DNA from: Vitellaria paradoxa
Taxonomy: Eukaryota; Streptophyta; Magnoliopsida; Ericales; Sapotaceae
Reading direction: 5' to 3'
Length of the DNA stretch: 64,000 nt
Assembly: GCA_019916065.1 (NCBI GenBank)
Contig: CM034242.1
Location: forward strand, 46,312,626-46,376,625
In this document: piece by piece, positions 1-13,500 of the stretch
Layout: every line of letters begins with the position of its first letter
Position numbering within the stretch: the stretch's first letter is position 1
Translations under genes and position numbers: made by a program
Notes under the pieces: generated by a model
What the model saw: the letters and a program-made list of their open reading frames with translations, nothing else
Database searches by the model: none
What the model was told of the DNA's origin: nothing

Positions 1-975
1 AATATAAAATGAGGGTCAGCTAAAAGCTCAGTAAATAGATTTCTAAGCCAAACATAATAATAACAATTTGAAAATAAAAATTTTCAATAAACAATTCAAC
101 TAAAATAAATTTTCAATTAAATAATGTCTATGCATAAATAATGGTAATTTCAAAACCTATACATCAAAGTGTAATAACATCCATAATCAACATCTCAATC
201 ACAATAGTGATGATAAATCATTAATCCACGGATTATTGTATGAGAATTAAATATCTTGTGTGCCAAAACAGTTTCTCATAGACAGTGTTTGTTGGATCTA
301 ACATCGCACTTAATGTCACCCAGTCTAACTCTTGAGTTCTTTCCTAAACCGATCCGATTGATGTCACTACAGTTTTCATGGGCATGTTTCTACAATTGTT
401 GAGAATTAGGATCACCATGATTCATATAGGTTTATTCTTTAGTTGCTAGAGTTGCACCACTAAAGAACCTTGCCCCCTGAACTTTTATTTCAATTTTAAT
501 TACCACAAATAAATATCCACCACAATCCCATAATTTCCAAAACTGAACATTAGCATTTGAATAATTTTTTCTATACTCAATAGCATAAAACATGGAATCT
601 CTTATCAAAATAAATAGATTTTCACATATACTAATTCAGAAAATCCAACCGTGTAAACATTTATGCATGGAATAGTTTACAAAATTAATATTAGCAAAGC
701 CAAACCACTCACTTGAAGAAGATGCAAATATAAAATACACTAGAATAATTGTCACTATTTTGAATACACAAGTATAATTATTTGTTATTTAGAAGTCTAT
801 TTTAAATTTACAATTAATAAAAATTATTAACTATAACTCTCTCTAACAAAATAATTAATAATTTTTCTCACTAAAGCTTGGTCATTTTTTTTTGAGCAAA
901 TCTAACGTAACTGTGTAACATATATATACACACACACTCACATACCTGTCAACCTGTCACCTTATAATCAATCAA
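1..975. other. AT-rich non-coding sequence, no gene seen
   Basis: No coding exon, RNA gene or clear repeat boundary could be recognised here. If the hexosaminidase gene that begins downstream has its first exon before the window, this stretch is part of its first intron. Confidence 0.4.
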
Positions 976-2405
976 ATTGAGGTTTGGAGGTGTTTAGGAG
1001 AGGATGGCATAAGTTGGTTGACAAAACTTTTTAATGTAGTGCTAAAGAGCAAGAAGATGCCTGATGCATGGAGGAAAAGTATCCTTATACCTATATACAA
1101 GAACAAAGGAGATATTCAGAACTGTGCGAACTACCGCGGGATTAAATTGATGAGTCATACGATGAAATTATGGGAGAGAGTTATTGAGAGAAGACTAAGA
1201 AGGACAACAAACGTTTCAGAGAACAAATTTGGTTTCATGCCTGGAAGATCAACCATGGAGGTTATCTTTCTCTTGAGGAGGTTAATGGAACAGTATAGAG
1301 AAGGTCAAAAAGATTTACATATGGTGTTCATCGATTTAGAGAAGGCATATGATCGGGTTCCTAGGGAGATTCTATGGAGAGTATTGGAAAAAAAAGGAGC
1401 GTGTGTCGCATATATTGAGGTGATAAAGGACATTTATGATAGAGCCATGACATCTGTACGGACGACTGGTGGAGAGACTAACGAGTTCCTTATCACGATT
1501 GGTTTACATCAAGGCTCAGCGTTAAGCCCGTACTTGTTTGCTTTAGTTATGGATGAGATTACAAGACATATTCAGGATGAGGTGCCGTGGTGTATGCTAT
1601 TTGCAGATGATATTGTTTTAGTAGATGAGACGAGAGAAGAAGTGAATGCTAAGTTCGAATTGTGGCGGGATACGTTAGAGACAAAAGGGTTTAGGCTAAG
1701 CCGATGCAAGACGGAATATATGGAATGTAAGTTTAGTCAAAGTAGAATAATGGGTATTATAGAAGTAAGTTTAGGCACACAAAAGATTGTAGAGAAAGAT
1801 AAATTTAGGTACCTTGGATCTATGGTGCAACAAGATGGAGGGATTGATACTGATGTAAGTCACAGGATTCAAGCTGGGTGGACCAAATGGAGGAGTGCTT
1901 CGGGGGTTTTGTGCGACCGAAAAATCCCCCTCAAGGTGAAAGGAAAGTATTATAAGGTAGCGGTTAGACTAGCGCTGCTATATGGATCAGAGTATTGGGC
2001 AGTAAAGCATAATCATGGTCAGAAGATGGCAGTTGCAGAGATGAGAATACTAAGGTGGATGTGCGGGATTATAAGGAAAGATAGGATTAGGAACGAGGAG
2101 ATTAGGGGCAAAGTAGGAATAGCACCGATTGAAGATAAAATGAGAGAAAACCGATTAAGATGGTTTGGCCATGTTAGAAGGCGTCCAGCAGAGGCACCTG
2201 TTAGAAGGTGTGAAAGTATGGAGATTGCCAGGAGTAGGAGAGGTAGAGGAAGACCCAAGAGAAGCTGGAAAGAAACCATTAAACATGACCTGACCTACCT
2301 CGATTTATCGGAGGACATGTCCCTAAACAGATCTAATTGGCATCGACAAATCCATATAGCCGACCCCACCTAGTGGGAAAAGGCTTGGTTTGGTTTGGTT
2401 TGGTT
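976..2405 (+). mobile_element. 5'-truncated RTE-type LINE (copy A)
   Basis: The sequence matches the 3' half of the longer LINE at 8,708-11,701 from position 976 to the end, at roughly 95% identity by eye. It ends in the same short tail of TTGGT/TTTGG units instead of poly(A), which is typical of RTE-type non-LTR elements. The 5' end is truncated within the reverse-transcriptase region. No convincing target-site duplication was found. Confidence 0.85.
1018..2373 (+). CDS. RTE-type LINE reverse transcriptase, 5'-truncated but open
   Basis: A 451-codon open frame, with no ATG at its start because the element is truncated, encodes most of a non-LTR reverse transcriptase. Visible motifs are the [11 protein letters not shown] block (palm motif A), [11 protein letters not shown] (motif B) and [11 protein letters not shown] (the catalytic FADD box, motif C). 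A basic C-terminal region ([10 protein letters not shown] followed by a [11 protein letters not shown] stretch) is usual for plant RTE proteins. The enzyme would prime cDNA synthesis at a nicked target. Without the endonuclease half and the element's 5' end, this copy cannot be autonomous. The open frame suggests a fairly young insertion. It is often misannotated as a host gene. Confidence 0.8.
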   Translation: MTKLFNVVLKSKKMPDAWRKSILIPIYKNKGDIQNCANYRGIKLMSHTMKLWERVIERRLRRTTNVSENKFGFMPGRSTMEVIFLLRRLMEQYREGQKDLHMVFIDLEKAYDRVPREILWRVLEKKGACVAYIEVIKDIYDRAMTSVRTTGGETNEFLITIGLHQGSALSPYLFALVMDEITRHIQDEVPWCMLFADDIVLVDETREEVNAKFELWRDTLETKGFRLSRCKTEYMECKFSQSRIMGIIEVSLGTQKIVEKDKFRYLGSMVQQDGGIDTDVSHRIQAGWTKWRSASGVLCDRKIPLKVKGKYYKVAVRLALLYGSEYWAVKHNHGQKMAVAEMRILRWMCGIIRKDRIRNEEIRGKVGIAPIEDKMRENRLRWFGHVRRRPAEAPVRRCESMEIARSRRGRGRPKRSWKETIKHDLTYLDLSEDMSLNRSNWHRQIHIADPT

Positions 2406-2660
2406 TTATATTTCCGCAAGGAACTATGAGCGATTGCCTGTGGGAGAGTGAAACAGGCATGAGGTAGAGAAGTAATGCTTTCTTTACCACATCCTTGAGT
2501 GTGGAATGGGAATGTGCTGTATATGAGAGTTTAATGGTTGCCTGTGTGGGTCTCAAAAAAACAAAACCGTGAGAGTTGTAAAACCCAAGGCAGACAATAT
2601 TGTGCTATGTATATTGTGGGTCGTTACAGATGGTATCAAAGCCTGACCCAGTTGGAAGTG
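2406..2660 (+). mobile_element. Probable LTR end plus primer-binding-site remnant
   Basis: Just after the LINE tail is a stretch ending in GTCGTTACA and then TGGTATCAAAGCC (2,631-2,643). That looks like the end of a plant LTR followed by a primer-binding site for initiator methionine tRNA. No internal coding region follows, so this is a solo-LTR or TRIM-like scrap. The 5' boundary is not defined. Confidence 0.4.
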
Positions 2661-2849
2661 TGGGACTACACAAGTACGTGTGGCTTGTTAAGGGTAGGAT
2701 TGTGAGGGACTTTGCCCCTTTTGGTAACATTTATGTTTGCTGTTTTTCTGTTTATATTTATAAATTTTTAAAAATTAGTAATAGAAACGTGTTTGGTAAA
2801 CTTGTTTTTATTTTTTTTGTTGTCAAAAATTTAAAAACTTAAACAAAAA

Positions 2850-3720
2850 AAATCATGTTTCCACTCTCATTTTTTTTTTATAAATATTTTGTCTATTTTA
2901 ATACTTTGTCTATTTTTGTTGCGTCATATTAAAATGAATTATTTTATTCAAATATTTTATTAAACCAGAACTATTTTTAATAAATGATATATTATTATAA
3001 TGATTTATTTTATTGAAATAAAAGAAAAATTATTTTAATAGATAATAATTACATGTAAAAATATTTATTTTATTAAAATTGAATTAATTATAATTTTTAG
3101 ATAATAATTTATTATTAAAATAATTTACTTTATTAACTAAAATTATTTTTTAATAAATAATAATTACATATTACAATATTTATTTTATTAAAACTAAATT
3201 AATTATAATTAAAATAATAATGATTTATTTTACTAGATTAAGTTTATTTATAAAAAATATTAATTACATATTAAAATAACAAAATTAAAATTAATAATAA
3301 GTACATATTAAAATATTTTATTTTATTACAATTAAAATTATTTATTTTATTAAATTAAAAATTTTTAACAAGTAACAATTACCTCTTAAAGTGGTTTATT
3401 TTATTGAAATATTTTGTTAAATTAAATTAGTTTTAATAAGTAAAATAATTATTTATTATTAAATTATTTTATTTATTAATATAATTTATTGAAATTAATA
3501 ATTATGAAAAATAAATAATTTATAACATTAAGTTAATCAATTTAAAAATATATTATTAAATTAATTAATTAAATTAATATTTAAATTCAATTAATTTTAT
3601 GAAAAGTTAAAAAATTAAATATTTTATTGAAATAAAAATTAATTTCTGTTTTTGTTTCGGAGGAAAGAACAACAAATGAAAACAAAAATAGTTAAGCATA
3701 AAAAAAAAATTTAAATAAAT
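2850..3720. repeat. Very AT-rich low-complexity tract
   Basis: Nearly 900 bases consist almost only of A and T, with recurring TTTATTTTATTAAA, TAATAATTA and AATTAATTA motifs. No coding capacity is seen. It could be a matrix-attachment-like intron or intergenic segment or an expanded degenerate repeat. Confidence 0.6.
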
Positions 3721-4430
3721 GTTACCAAACGGCAGTAAATCTTGTACCGCTCAAAGTTAGTTGTCTTGCATTAGTTCTGCAAAGGGAAAAAATAAGCCTT
3801 TGTATAAGAAAGAAAGGTTGTGCTATGGCAAAAAGGTAGCTGGATGTGGTACAACTGATATAATAAATATTTTCTTCTCCAACATTGCAACATATGAAGT
3901 CTCATTGTATCTAGTACTTAGCTGAGGGGCTTCTAGTTTCTCAATAGCCTTCAACCAAATCAATCAACCCTGTTATGATTAAGAAATCTCCATATTTTCA
4001 TTAAGTTTAGCTAAGATCTACTCAACCTTGGAATAAGACCTAAAAACTTCATGAGTGTTCATCCTCCCTTGGGCATCCCTGGGGTTCAGTGCGTGATCAT
4101 TCTCCATATGGATTGGTGGATAGAGCTATGAGTTCTTTGGGAACTCACCCTTCCTTTGAGGTCTTAAGACCTCCATCGATCTGAGAGAGAGTTTTCTTTG
4201 TGCCATCTTACCTTGATATTTGCAACGTCAGAATATGTAGTACTACAACTGGAAATGTCATGGCTATGGTTTATTTGTTTATTTATTTTGCCTTAATTCT
4301 TATGTTTCATCCTTAATGGACCTGTCTGTCACCAGAAATCCTTGTATGTGTACCCAATTCTTTTATCTTTAAATTTGGTTACTCTACAAAAGCATATTTG
4401 CGTTGCTGAAAATTATTTGATGTTGCGCAG
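3721..4430. other. Non-coding sequence before the first visible HEXO3 exon
   Basis: No exon was recognised. The segment ends in the splice acceptor TGTTGCGCAG just before position 4,431, so it is interpreted as the end of an intron. Confidence 0.45.
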
Positions 4431-4505
4431 TTACAATATGGTGTTGATGAGTCATACAATTTAACTATTCCTGCTCGTGGAAATATGGTTTATGCAAAGC
4501 TCGAG
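4431..4505 (+). CDS. HEXO3: HEXO3 exon (first visible)
   Basis: It encodes [14 protein letters not shown] and on to YAKLE, the end of the GH20b-like N-terminal domain. It is bounded by GCAG before and GTTAGT after, is 75 nt long, and both borders are in phase 0. Confidence 0.8.
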
Positions 4506-7500
4506 GTTAGTGTGACTACTTGCTTAATTTTTTTTTTTCCTGAGTTAGTGTTAGGATGGAGTCAGTTTAGCATTTATCCAATAAAATGCCTATAAATTTG
4601 ATCCCCACAAATCAGGGATATTGATATAACTACCAAAAAAATATAATTGCCAAAATACATATATTTACAGCTATTTTCCTCGCAAAAAATGTCTGGACTT
4701 ATAGGATCGGGGCGGGTACTCGTTGGGGTAGGTTAAAATTGACATCCCTATCTTCAAGGGGGTACTTTGTTAATGTGGGTAGCCTCAAACTAGATCTAGA
4801 GGAAGTAGAACTAGGGAGATTCTCAATCTCAAGCCTTCTCGGGGTGTGGGGGCAACATAAGGCGGCATTGGCGTTCATAGGCTTGTAGTGGATAGAGATA
4901 GGAGGGATTTTTGGGAAGAGTTGGTGGTAGCATATAGACGGAGATGGCCATCGTGTGTTTAGGGGATTTCAATGTGACGAGATTTGGCGAGGATAGAAGG
5001 GTAGGTACTTCTAATACTAGAGCAGTGAGGAAATTTAATGAGCTTATCGAAGAGGTAGAGTTGGTAGACTCCCTTGTTGACTGGATGTTAGTTCACATGG
5101 TCTAGCGCACGTACTGGATCCAGATTGGACAGATTCTTGCTCTCTAATGAGTGGGAGGAATAGTTTGGGGAGGTTGCTTAGAGCCTGTTACCTAAAGTAG
5201 CCTTGGATCATTTCACCATTCTCTTGGACTGCAGGGGAATTAAGCAAGGTCCTAGTCCCTTCAGGTTTGAAATTATGTGGCCAGTGGCAGAAGATCTTAA
5301 GGATAAAGTGCCTCATTGGTGGCGTTCATACCAGGTGGAGGCTCTTCTAGTTGTGTGTTCACCAAGAAACTGAAGAACCTTAAAGGCAACTTATCTAAGT
5401 AGAACAAGGTGGGAATGTGGCCACCAAGAAAGGAATGTTGGTGGAGATGAAGACAGATTGAGATGGAATAACACTCGTATTGGGCACTTCAAGGTGAGCT
5501 CTTATTGCAAGATCTTGTGGGGGGAGGTTGCGAGGGAGTTTAAATGGAGGGATCTTTGGAAAGCAGGAGCGCCACCTGGGGTGACATTCTTTTGTATGGT
5601 GCATGGTTCATAAGAAGACTCTCACGCTTGATAATCTCATTATAAGGAGAATGGTAATTGTCAATCAGTGTTGTATTAGCAAACAAGGAGCAGAGTCTAT
5701 AGACCATCTGTTTGTGCATTATGTGTGGGGAAAAGAACCATGGAGTTTGTCATTAGTATGTTTTGGCATGAGCTGAGCACGCCTTTTAGATGTGAAAAAT
5801 GCAATTCGGAAGTGTTGGGGTGCAAGGATCCATACGAGAATAAAGAAAGCATGGAGTTTGATTATGTTCTGTCTAACTTGCATTATTTAGGGTGAAAGGA
5901 ACAGGCGTTGCTTCGGGGATGAGGGGATTACTTTGTATAGGCTAAAGAGCGTTCTTTTTGGGATTCTGTATAGTTGGGTTTTGGGGAGCAACGAGTTGGA
6001 TATAGACTTTTTTTAACATTTCCTTGAATTCTTGATGATCTAGTGATAGTTTTCTTTTTTTGTTTTGTTTTAAGCTTTGGGCTCGCATCTTTCGTACTGT
6101 GGCGGTATCCTTTTGATACCTTTTTAATACACCTTCTTACTTATCAAAAAAAAAAAAAAAAAAATAAAGTATGAACCATAAAGTTGCCCCTCTCCTTAAT
6201 AGCTCAAGCTTTTAGATGAGATGGTAGCTAATAGTCTAAAAGTTTGTAATGTACTAATGTCACAAAATGCCAATATTCATGTACTCAAGAGTCAGCTCAT
6301 TTGTTTTTGCAGCCTTGTAGTCATTTGAAATTCTCTGAGACTCATTTTCATATTGTTAAATTGCAGGCGCAAACAGTTTATGGGGCTCTACATGGACTTC
6401 AGGTGTTATGTTCTTCCTTATGATAACTTGTAAAAGTTATGGTGTTGAGTTTGTCAAAAGACATATTTGCATCTTACAATATAAGTTTGTCATGAAATCT
6501 TACAGACATTTAGCCAACTTTGCCATTTTAACTTCAGCACTAGAGTGATAGAAGTTCATCAGGTCCCATGGAACATTATTGACCAGCCAAGGTTCTCTTA
6601 TAGAGGCCTGTTAATCGGTGAGATGCTTCTTTTATTCCTTTATCTGCATGTTAATCAATTGAGATATTATGGGTTTTTGTCTACCATAAACTAAAGCCAA
6701 TGGGTGTTGGATGCGCAATAATTTTAGGGGGTGTTTTTGATATTTAGTTCTAATTTGTAGTCGAACCTTAACATTTTCTCTTACTCTACAACGGTGCCCT
6801 ATCTATATGGAGTTGATCTAGGGGGGAATGTGGGCCAGGGTATTGTGTTTATGTCATAAGGGACAAAACACTCATGAAAATGGTCAAATAGATGTCCTGA
6901 AAGGCAATTCTTTAGCAACAACTGCTGACACTCAGCTCAATAAATAGCTTGCATCCTAAATGAGTTATCTTGCATGCTTAAAAGAAGAAAGAGAAAGAAA
7001 GATTAGAGGAGAGAGAGAAAGAGATGATTGAAGCTGATAAAAACTATTAAAAACCAACATTATTCAGCCTCCAAAACGTCTAAATATATATATATGCACA
7101 CACACATAATAATGAAGTGGCCAACCCTTGGGGATTCAATAGCTATCTGGAATGCAGACCACCTATGCGCACGACCCATTGTCCACATGGGCATCCTGAT
7201 AGCTTCATGCCTTCGTCGTTTTTTTTCATGTCTAATTGCAAGGCCTATGTCAGTTGCACAAATGTGGAAACAATGCCTCATCCACACAGGCTTTTGAACA
7301 AACCTTTGTCTGGACGAGCGTCCATACGGTCTTCCATACTTAGCCAAATTTTTAATCCTTATAGGAATGCACAACTTCTATCAATTGCACAGAAACGAGA
7401 CACCGTCCAAACAAGCATTTGAACGAGTTTCCATGCTTTGCAAAATTTTTGGCTGTTTTCCATGACATATTCTCTGTCATCTGCACAGGTGTGTGAACAA

Positions 7501-10500
7501 TCTACCGTTTGGATAGGCGTCTGAACGGCCTTGGCTCTTTTTGGCTTCTTTTTTTCCTTGCATTCTTTATTAGACATCTTTGTTCTTCTTTGGCCCTTTT
7601 ACCTACAATTGAGAATATGATGGTTTTAGTTAAAATTGAACAACAACCAAGCCCTAATGCTCTCAAAAGAGAATCATAACCAGTCAATTAAGCTAGGAAC
7701 TAGGGTCAGTTTCATAGACTAATCACTTCTCTTACTTGTTCTTCCTCCCTCTCCCTGTGGCCGTTTATCTTATAGTTGAGCTCGCTCCTGCAGCTTCAGA
7801 CGCTCCACCATTCTCGCCTGTGTCTCTGGCTCTTGAAAATAATCTTTCTTGGCCCATTGCTATCAGAAAAGGTTAACATACATCTAATTCTTATCTCATT
7901 TCTCAGTTTGTGTCATATCATGCCTTACCTTTTCTTTTCATCATGCCTTTTTTTTTTTTTTTTTTTCTAATTTATCTTCTATCTCTACTCCTACCTTTGT
8001 AAATGAAGTTTTGTATTACTATGGATGGCGATCTGCCATGAAGGCTAATGTACATCTAATTCTTATCTCATTTCTCAATTTGTGCCATATCTTGCCTTAT
8101 CTTTTCTTTTTATTATGCCTTTTTTTTTTCTAATTTATCTTCTATCTCTGCTCCTAGCTTTGTAAATGAAGTTTTGTATTACTGTGGATGGTGATCTGTC
8201 ATGAAGGATGAGATGTCAGCTCTTCAAGCCAATGATACTTTGTAATTGGTTAGTCTTCCTCTTGGAAGGTTATTTGTTAGTTGTCGATGGGTTTATATAG
8301 TCAAATTGCATCCTGATGGATTGTCACATTGTTAGAAGGATGATCTTATACAATACAATTAAGGTACCATTAGCTTTTTCCTTTCGAAATGTTACCTAAG
8401 ATTGGCCATATTAAGTTTGAAGACTAACTTGTTGATTTTTTCAGCAAAGCCCTTGGGGAATCCTAAGTTAGATATATTTGTAACAAGTTTAGAACATATA
8501 ATATGTACATTCCAACTTGAGGAGGAGTGTTGAAGATTGTTAATATTTCTTAATTTATATTTTCCTAGTATAGTAGATTTGATTAACGAGATTACTTCCT
8601 AGTTTGTATGTGGCCCAATGTATATAAATATATGCTTAAACAACCCTAAGGGTGTCAAGCCATTCATTTAATATTGTTTTATTGACATAGTATTAGAGCA
8701 GACAAAGTTAAATAAGCAAGGACTGTTGCATCGGTGCCCGGGTGCAGTGTTAAATAGGTAAGGGTCCTCACACTTTCCTGGACGAGTGGGGGGGCAAGGA
8801 AGCTAGTCTAAAATAGAAGGCTGAGATTAGGTACTTGGAATATTGGGAGCTTAACTAGGAAACTTATGGAAGTGGTGGATACAATGGAAAGGAGAAGAAT
8901 CGCAATTGCTTGCTTGCAAGAGACGAAGTGGGTAGGACAGAAAGCTAAAGAGATTGAGAGGGCTGGGTATAAGTTATGGTGTACGGGACTTAATAGATCG
9001 AGAAATGGAGTCGGCATAATAGTAAGCAAGGACCTAAAGGAAGATATAGTTAATGTAAAATACTGTGGAGATAGGATTATTGCAATTAAGTTAGTGTTAG
9101 GAGAAGAGATAGTAAACGTAATTAGTGCTTATGCCCCCCAGGTGGGCTTAGGAGATGTACATAAGGAGAAGTTTTGGGAAGACTTGGAATGAATGCTATT
9201 AGAGATACCTTAAGGAGAGATGGTCTTCATAGGAAGAGATTTGAACGGTCATATAGGACGCGACGTAAATGGATACATAGGAGTACATGGGAGATATGGT
9301 TACGGTAATAGAAATGAAGAAGGGAAGGATATTTTGGAGTTTGCAGTGGCTTATGATCTCATGGTGACGAACACCTTTTTTAGGAAGAGAGAGGAACATT
9401 TGGTAACTTATAAGAGTGGCTCCTCAAGGACACAGATTGACTTCTTCTTAACTAGGAAAAGAGACTGCGTAGCTTGTAAAGATTGTAAAGTTATATCGGG
9501 AGAGAGCTTGACTGCCCAACATAGGTTGTTGGTCATAGATGTGCAGCTTCAAAGGTGGACTAAAAAAAACAAAGAAGTTGTATAGATGTTCAAAGACTAA
9601 ATGGTGGAACTTGAAAGGTGATAAGCAATCAGCATTCAAGGAAAGAGTACTAAGGGAAGACGTTTGGACGGTAAATGAGAGTGCAAATATTATGTGAGAT
9701 AAGGTCGTAAAGTGTATTAGGAGGGTAGGGAAATAAGTCTTAGGAGAATCCAAATGGAGTGCTCCGGCACAGAAAGAGGCATGGTGGTGGAACGAGGCCG
9801 TCCAAGACAAGATAAGAGTTAAAATGGAGTGTTTTAAATCTTGGCAAAATGACCGAAATGAAGCGAACTTGGAGAAGTATAGAAAAGCTAGAAGAGAAAC
9901 CAAAAAGGCAGTTAGTGAGGCTAAGGCAAAGACATTTGAGGATTTATATAGGCGACTTGACACTAAGGAGGGCGAAAGAGAGATATTCAAGCTTGCTAAA
10001 TCCAGAGATAGACAGATTAATGATTTAAACCAAGTTAAATGCATTACGGATGAGGATGAAAAAGGTATTAATAAAGGAAGAGGAGATAAAGGAGCGTTGG
10101 AAGAGCTACTTCTACAAGTTATTTAATGAAAGCAATAGTAGTGACATACAATTGGGGCAGTTTACCACTTTTAGGGAAGAATTAAATCTTATGTTTTATA
10201 GGAGAATCAGTAGGGAAGAAGTAAAAAAAGTATTAAAAAGGATGAAGAATGGGAAAGCGGTTGGGCCAGATGGTATCTCTATTGAGGTTTGGAGGTGTGT
10301 AGGAGAGGATGGCATAAGTTGGTTGACAAAACTTTTTAATGTTGTGCTAAAGAGCAAGATGCCTGATGCATGGAGGAAAAGTATCCTTATACCCATATAC
10401 AAGAACAAAGGAGATATTCAGAACTGTGCGAATTACTGCGGAATTAAGTTGATGAGCCATACGATGAAATTATGGGAGAGAGTTATTGAGAGAAGACTAA

Positions 10501-13500
10501 GAAGAATGACAAACGTTTCAGAGAATCAATTTGGTTTCATGCCTGGAAGATCAACCATGGAGGCTATCTTTCTCTTGAGGAGGTTAATGGAACAGTATAG
10601 AGAAGGTCAAAAAGATTTACATATGGTGTTCATCGATTTAGAGAAGGCATATGACCGGGTTCATAGGGAGATTCTATGGAGAGTATTGGAAAAGAAAGGA
10701 GCGTGTGTTGCATATATTGAGGTGATAAAGGACATTTATGATAGAGCCATGACATTTGTACGGACGACTGGTGGAGAGACTAACGAGTTCCTTATCACGA
10801 TTGGTTTATATCAAGGCTCAGCATTAAGCCCGTACTTGTTTGCTTTAGTTATGGATGAGATTACAAGACATATTCAGGATGAGGTGTCATGGTGTATGCT
10901 ATTTGCAGATGATATTGTTTTAGTAGATGAGACGAGAGAAGGAGTGAATGTTAAGATAGAATTGTGGCGGGAAACGTTAGAGACAAAAGGGTTTAAGCTA
11001 AGCCGATGCAAGACGGAATATATGGAATGTAAGTTTAGTCAAAGTAGAATAATGGGTAGTACAGAAGTAAGTTTAGGCACACAAAAGATTGTAGAGAAAG
11101 ATAAATTTAGGTACCTTGGATCTATGATGCAACAAGATGGAGAGATTGATACTAATGTAAGTCACAAGATTCAAGCCGGGTGGAACAAATGGATGAGTGC
11201 TTCGGGAGTCTTGTGCGACCGAAAAGTCCCCCTTAAGGTGAAAGGAAAGTATTATAAGGTGGCGGTTAGACCAGCGCTGTTATATGGATCAGAGTGTTGG
11301 GCAGTAAAGCATAATCATGCTTAGAAGATGGCAATTGCGGAGATAAGGATGCTAAGGTGGATGTGCGGGATTACAAGGAAAGATAGGATTAGGAACGAGG
11401 AGATTAGGGGCAAAGTAGGAATAGCACCGATTGAAGATAAAATGAGAGAAAACCGATTAAGATGGTTTGGCCATGTTAGAAGGTGTCCATTGGAAGCACC
11501 TGTTAGAAGGTGTAAAAGTATGGAGATTGCCAGGAGTAGGAGAGGTAGAGGAAGACCCAAGAGAAGTTGGAAAGAAACTATTAAATGTGACCTGACCTAC
11601 CTAGATTTATCGGAGGACATGGCCCTAAACAAATCTAATTGGCGTCGACAAATCCATATATCCGACCCCACCTAGTGGGAAAAGGCTTGGTTTGGTTTGG
11701 TTAGTATTAGAGCAGACAAAGATCTTGAGTTCAACCTTACCACCACCTAAAAAAAATCAATTATACCATGTGTTTGGCCCCTTAAAAGAAGTCAGTTCAT
11801 CCAGAATTGAGGGGCATATTGAGAGAAAACAAGTTAATGTAAAAGATAAAGTTGCTCTCCTTCCTAACAACTTAAGCTTTTAGGTGAGATAATATGACTA
11901 ACAATTTAACAAATCTATAGCCTGAGGATTGTTATGTTGAATAGGTTTTTTTGGTTCAACTTCAATTAATTTAGTTCCACATTATTTTTCTAGAAACATA
12001 TAATACTCAATTTTTTTTTTGGTATATTATATTTGTTACAGATAGAAAGAAATCGACTTGATGGGATGGGCAAACCCACATCATAGGCTATGGGGGTAGC
12101 CAATCCCACTAATTTTTTTTCATTATCATATATAACTATTTTTATATTGCTCTATATAATTTTGTTCATCCACACGCATGTAGTTTTGCTAATCTGCCCC
12201 CATGTCCACTTGCAATTGTCTTTTCTCCGGCACAACGCACATGTACGAAGTCAATTTGTTGCCGAAATAGCCAAAATTACTAATTTTGTTAAAATAATTT
12301 AATTTTTTTTAAATTATTCTTGCAAATTTTATCATATTACCATAATTATTCTTAATAATTTTATTATTAAAAATTCTCACTCTCTCTCAAGATAGTATAT
12401 AATTTTCACACCCACCAACCAAAAATGCTAGGTCCACCCTACTTGATGGGTTGGATTATATTTACCAAGAAAAAAAAAGAACAAAAACAAAATTTAAGTG
12501 ATAGATAAATGGGTTGGATTTAGGTTACAGGATATGAATGCACCCACATTTGATCTTTCTTCTAAATGGGCTTAAATGGGTTGAATATTTTTAACCCAAA
12601 ACACATTTTAAGTTGACCCAAAACACACCTATATACTGAGTAAGTTCTTTGGAATTTATAGTAGCATGATTATTGAAATATTGTACTCGTAAACATACAA
12701 TTTCAGATGCATCAAAGCCGAATTGATCTAATTAAAGTGTTTTTAACAATTTTAAATAGAATATAATCACAAGGGACAAAGAATTCTTCATCTACACCAA
12801 TGGATTAAAAATTGTAAATAAAATCCACAATAGCCAATTATATAATATAAATAATTATTTATATACAATAGGAGACACTGCAAATGCAATGTGCCTTGAA
12901 AAATCCCAAAAATTCAAGGTCATATATGCTCAGTGCACTGAGTATTACGTCGAAGTCGGTTTCTTAAAATAAACTCCTAGTTAAAAGTTCTGCAAAACCG
13001 ACGTATTGCCAAAAAGTACGGGGTATTACATTCCAATATTTGAGTAGTTGAGTCTCGGATCCTGCTTTGTCTCTTTTATATATATGTTCACTATCATTCT
13101 AGTTGGCAATCTTCTTATCTCTTGTGCGGCCTCATCTCTAGTTTAATTTTGTAACATGGGAACTGAGCTATTTATGTGTTTTGCTGCATATTCTTGCATT
13201 TACAGTTTCTTTTTTCTTCTCCAAGATTTTTTCTATATGAAAATTAGGCTATAATGTAGTGAGTTCACTGTTGGAAGCGTGAGCCTTTTTGTTTATATAT
13301 TGATGCTCGAGGTAGAATCTTGGTCCCATACATAGCTTTTCTCAGAGGTGAAATGGGCAAGATTAATATTGACGTAGGATTATATATATTCATCAGGAAA
13401 GAGAATCCTCTTATAGATTCAAACAAGTTTGTTCTAACCTATGAATGGGAATTGCGCAGATACCTCTCGACACTATCAGCCACTTCCAATGATAAAGAAG

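Larger units (their letters stand above)
8708..11701 (+). mobile_element. RTE-type LINE (copy B), near full length
   Basis: This 3.0-kb element has an apurinic-type endonuclease, then a reverse transcriptase, then a TTGGT-unit tail in place of poly(A). It is flanked by a perfect 20-bp target-site duplication. These features fit the RTE clade, which repeat libraries label RTE or RTE-BovB in plants. The coding region is broken: stops in the endonuclease (TGA 9,190-9,192; TAG at about 9,583), a frameshift near the A-run at about 9,563, and a TAG at 11,322-11,324 in the RT C-terminus. It lies inside a HEXO3 intron, in the gene's sense orientation. Confidence 0.9.

Noticed and set aside
1018..2373. 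451-aa ORF as a host reverse transcriptase
   Set aside because: It is a truncated RTE LINE with a near-identical copy at 8.7-11.7 kb and a shared TTGGT tail.
976..2405. Target-site duplication around RTE copy A
   Set aside because: Flanks on the two sides share no convincing direct repeat by eye.
7028..7577. Overlapping ORFs on both strands of about 60-104 codons
   Set aside because: No recognisable domain, mutually antisense, and in repeat-like intron sequence; treated as chance frames.
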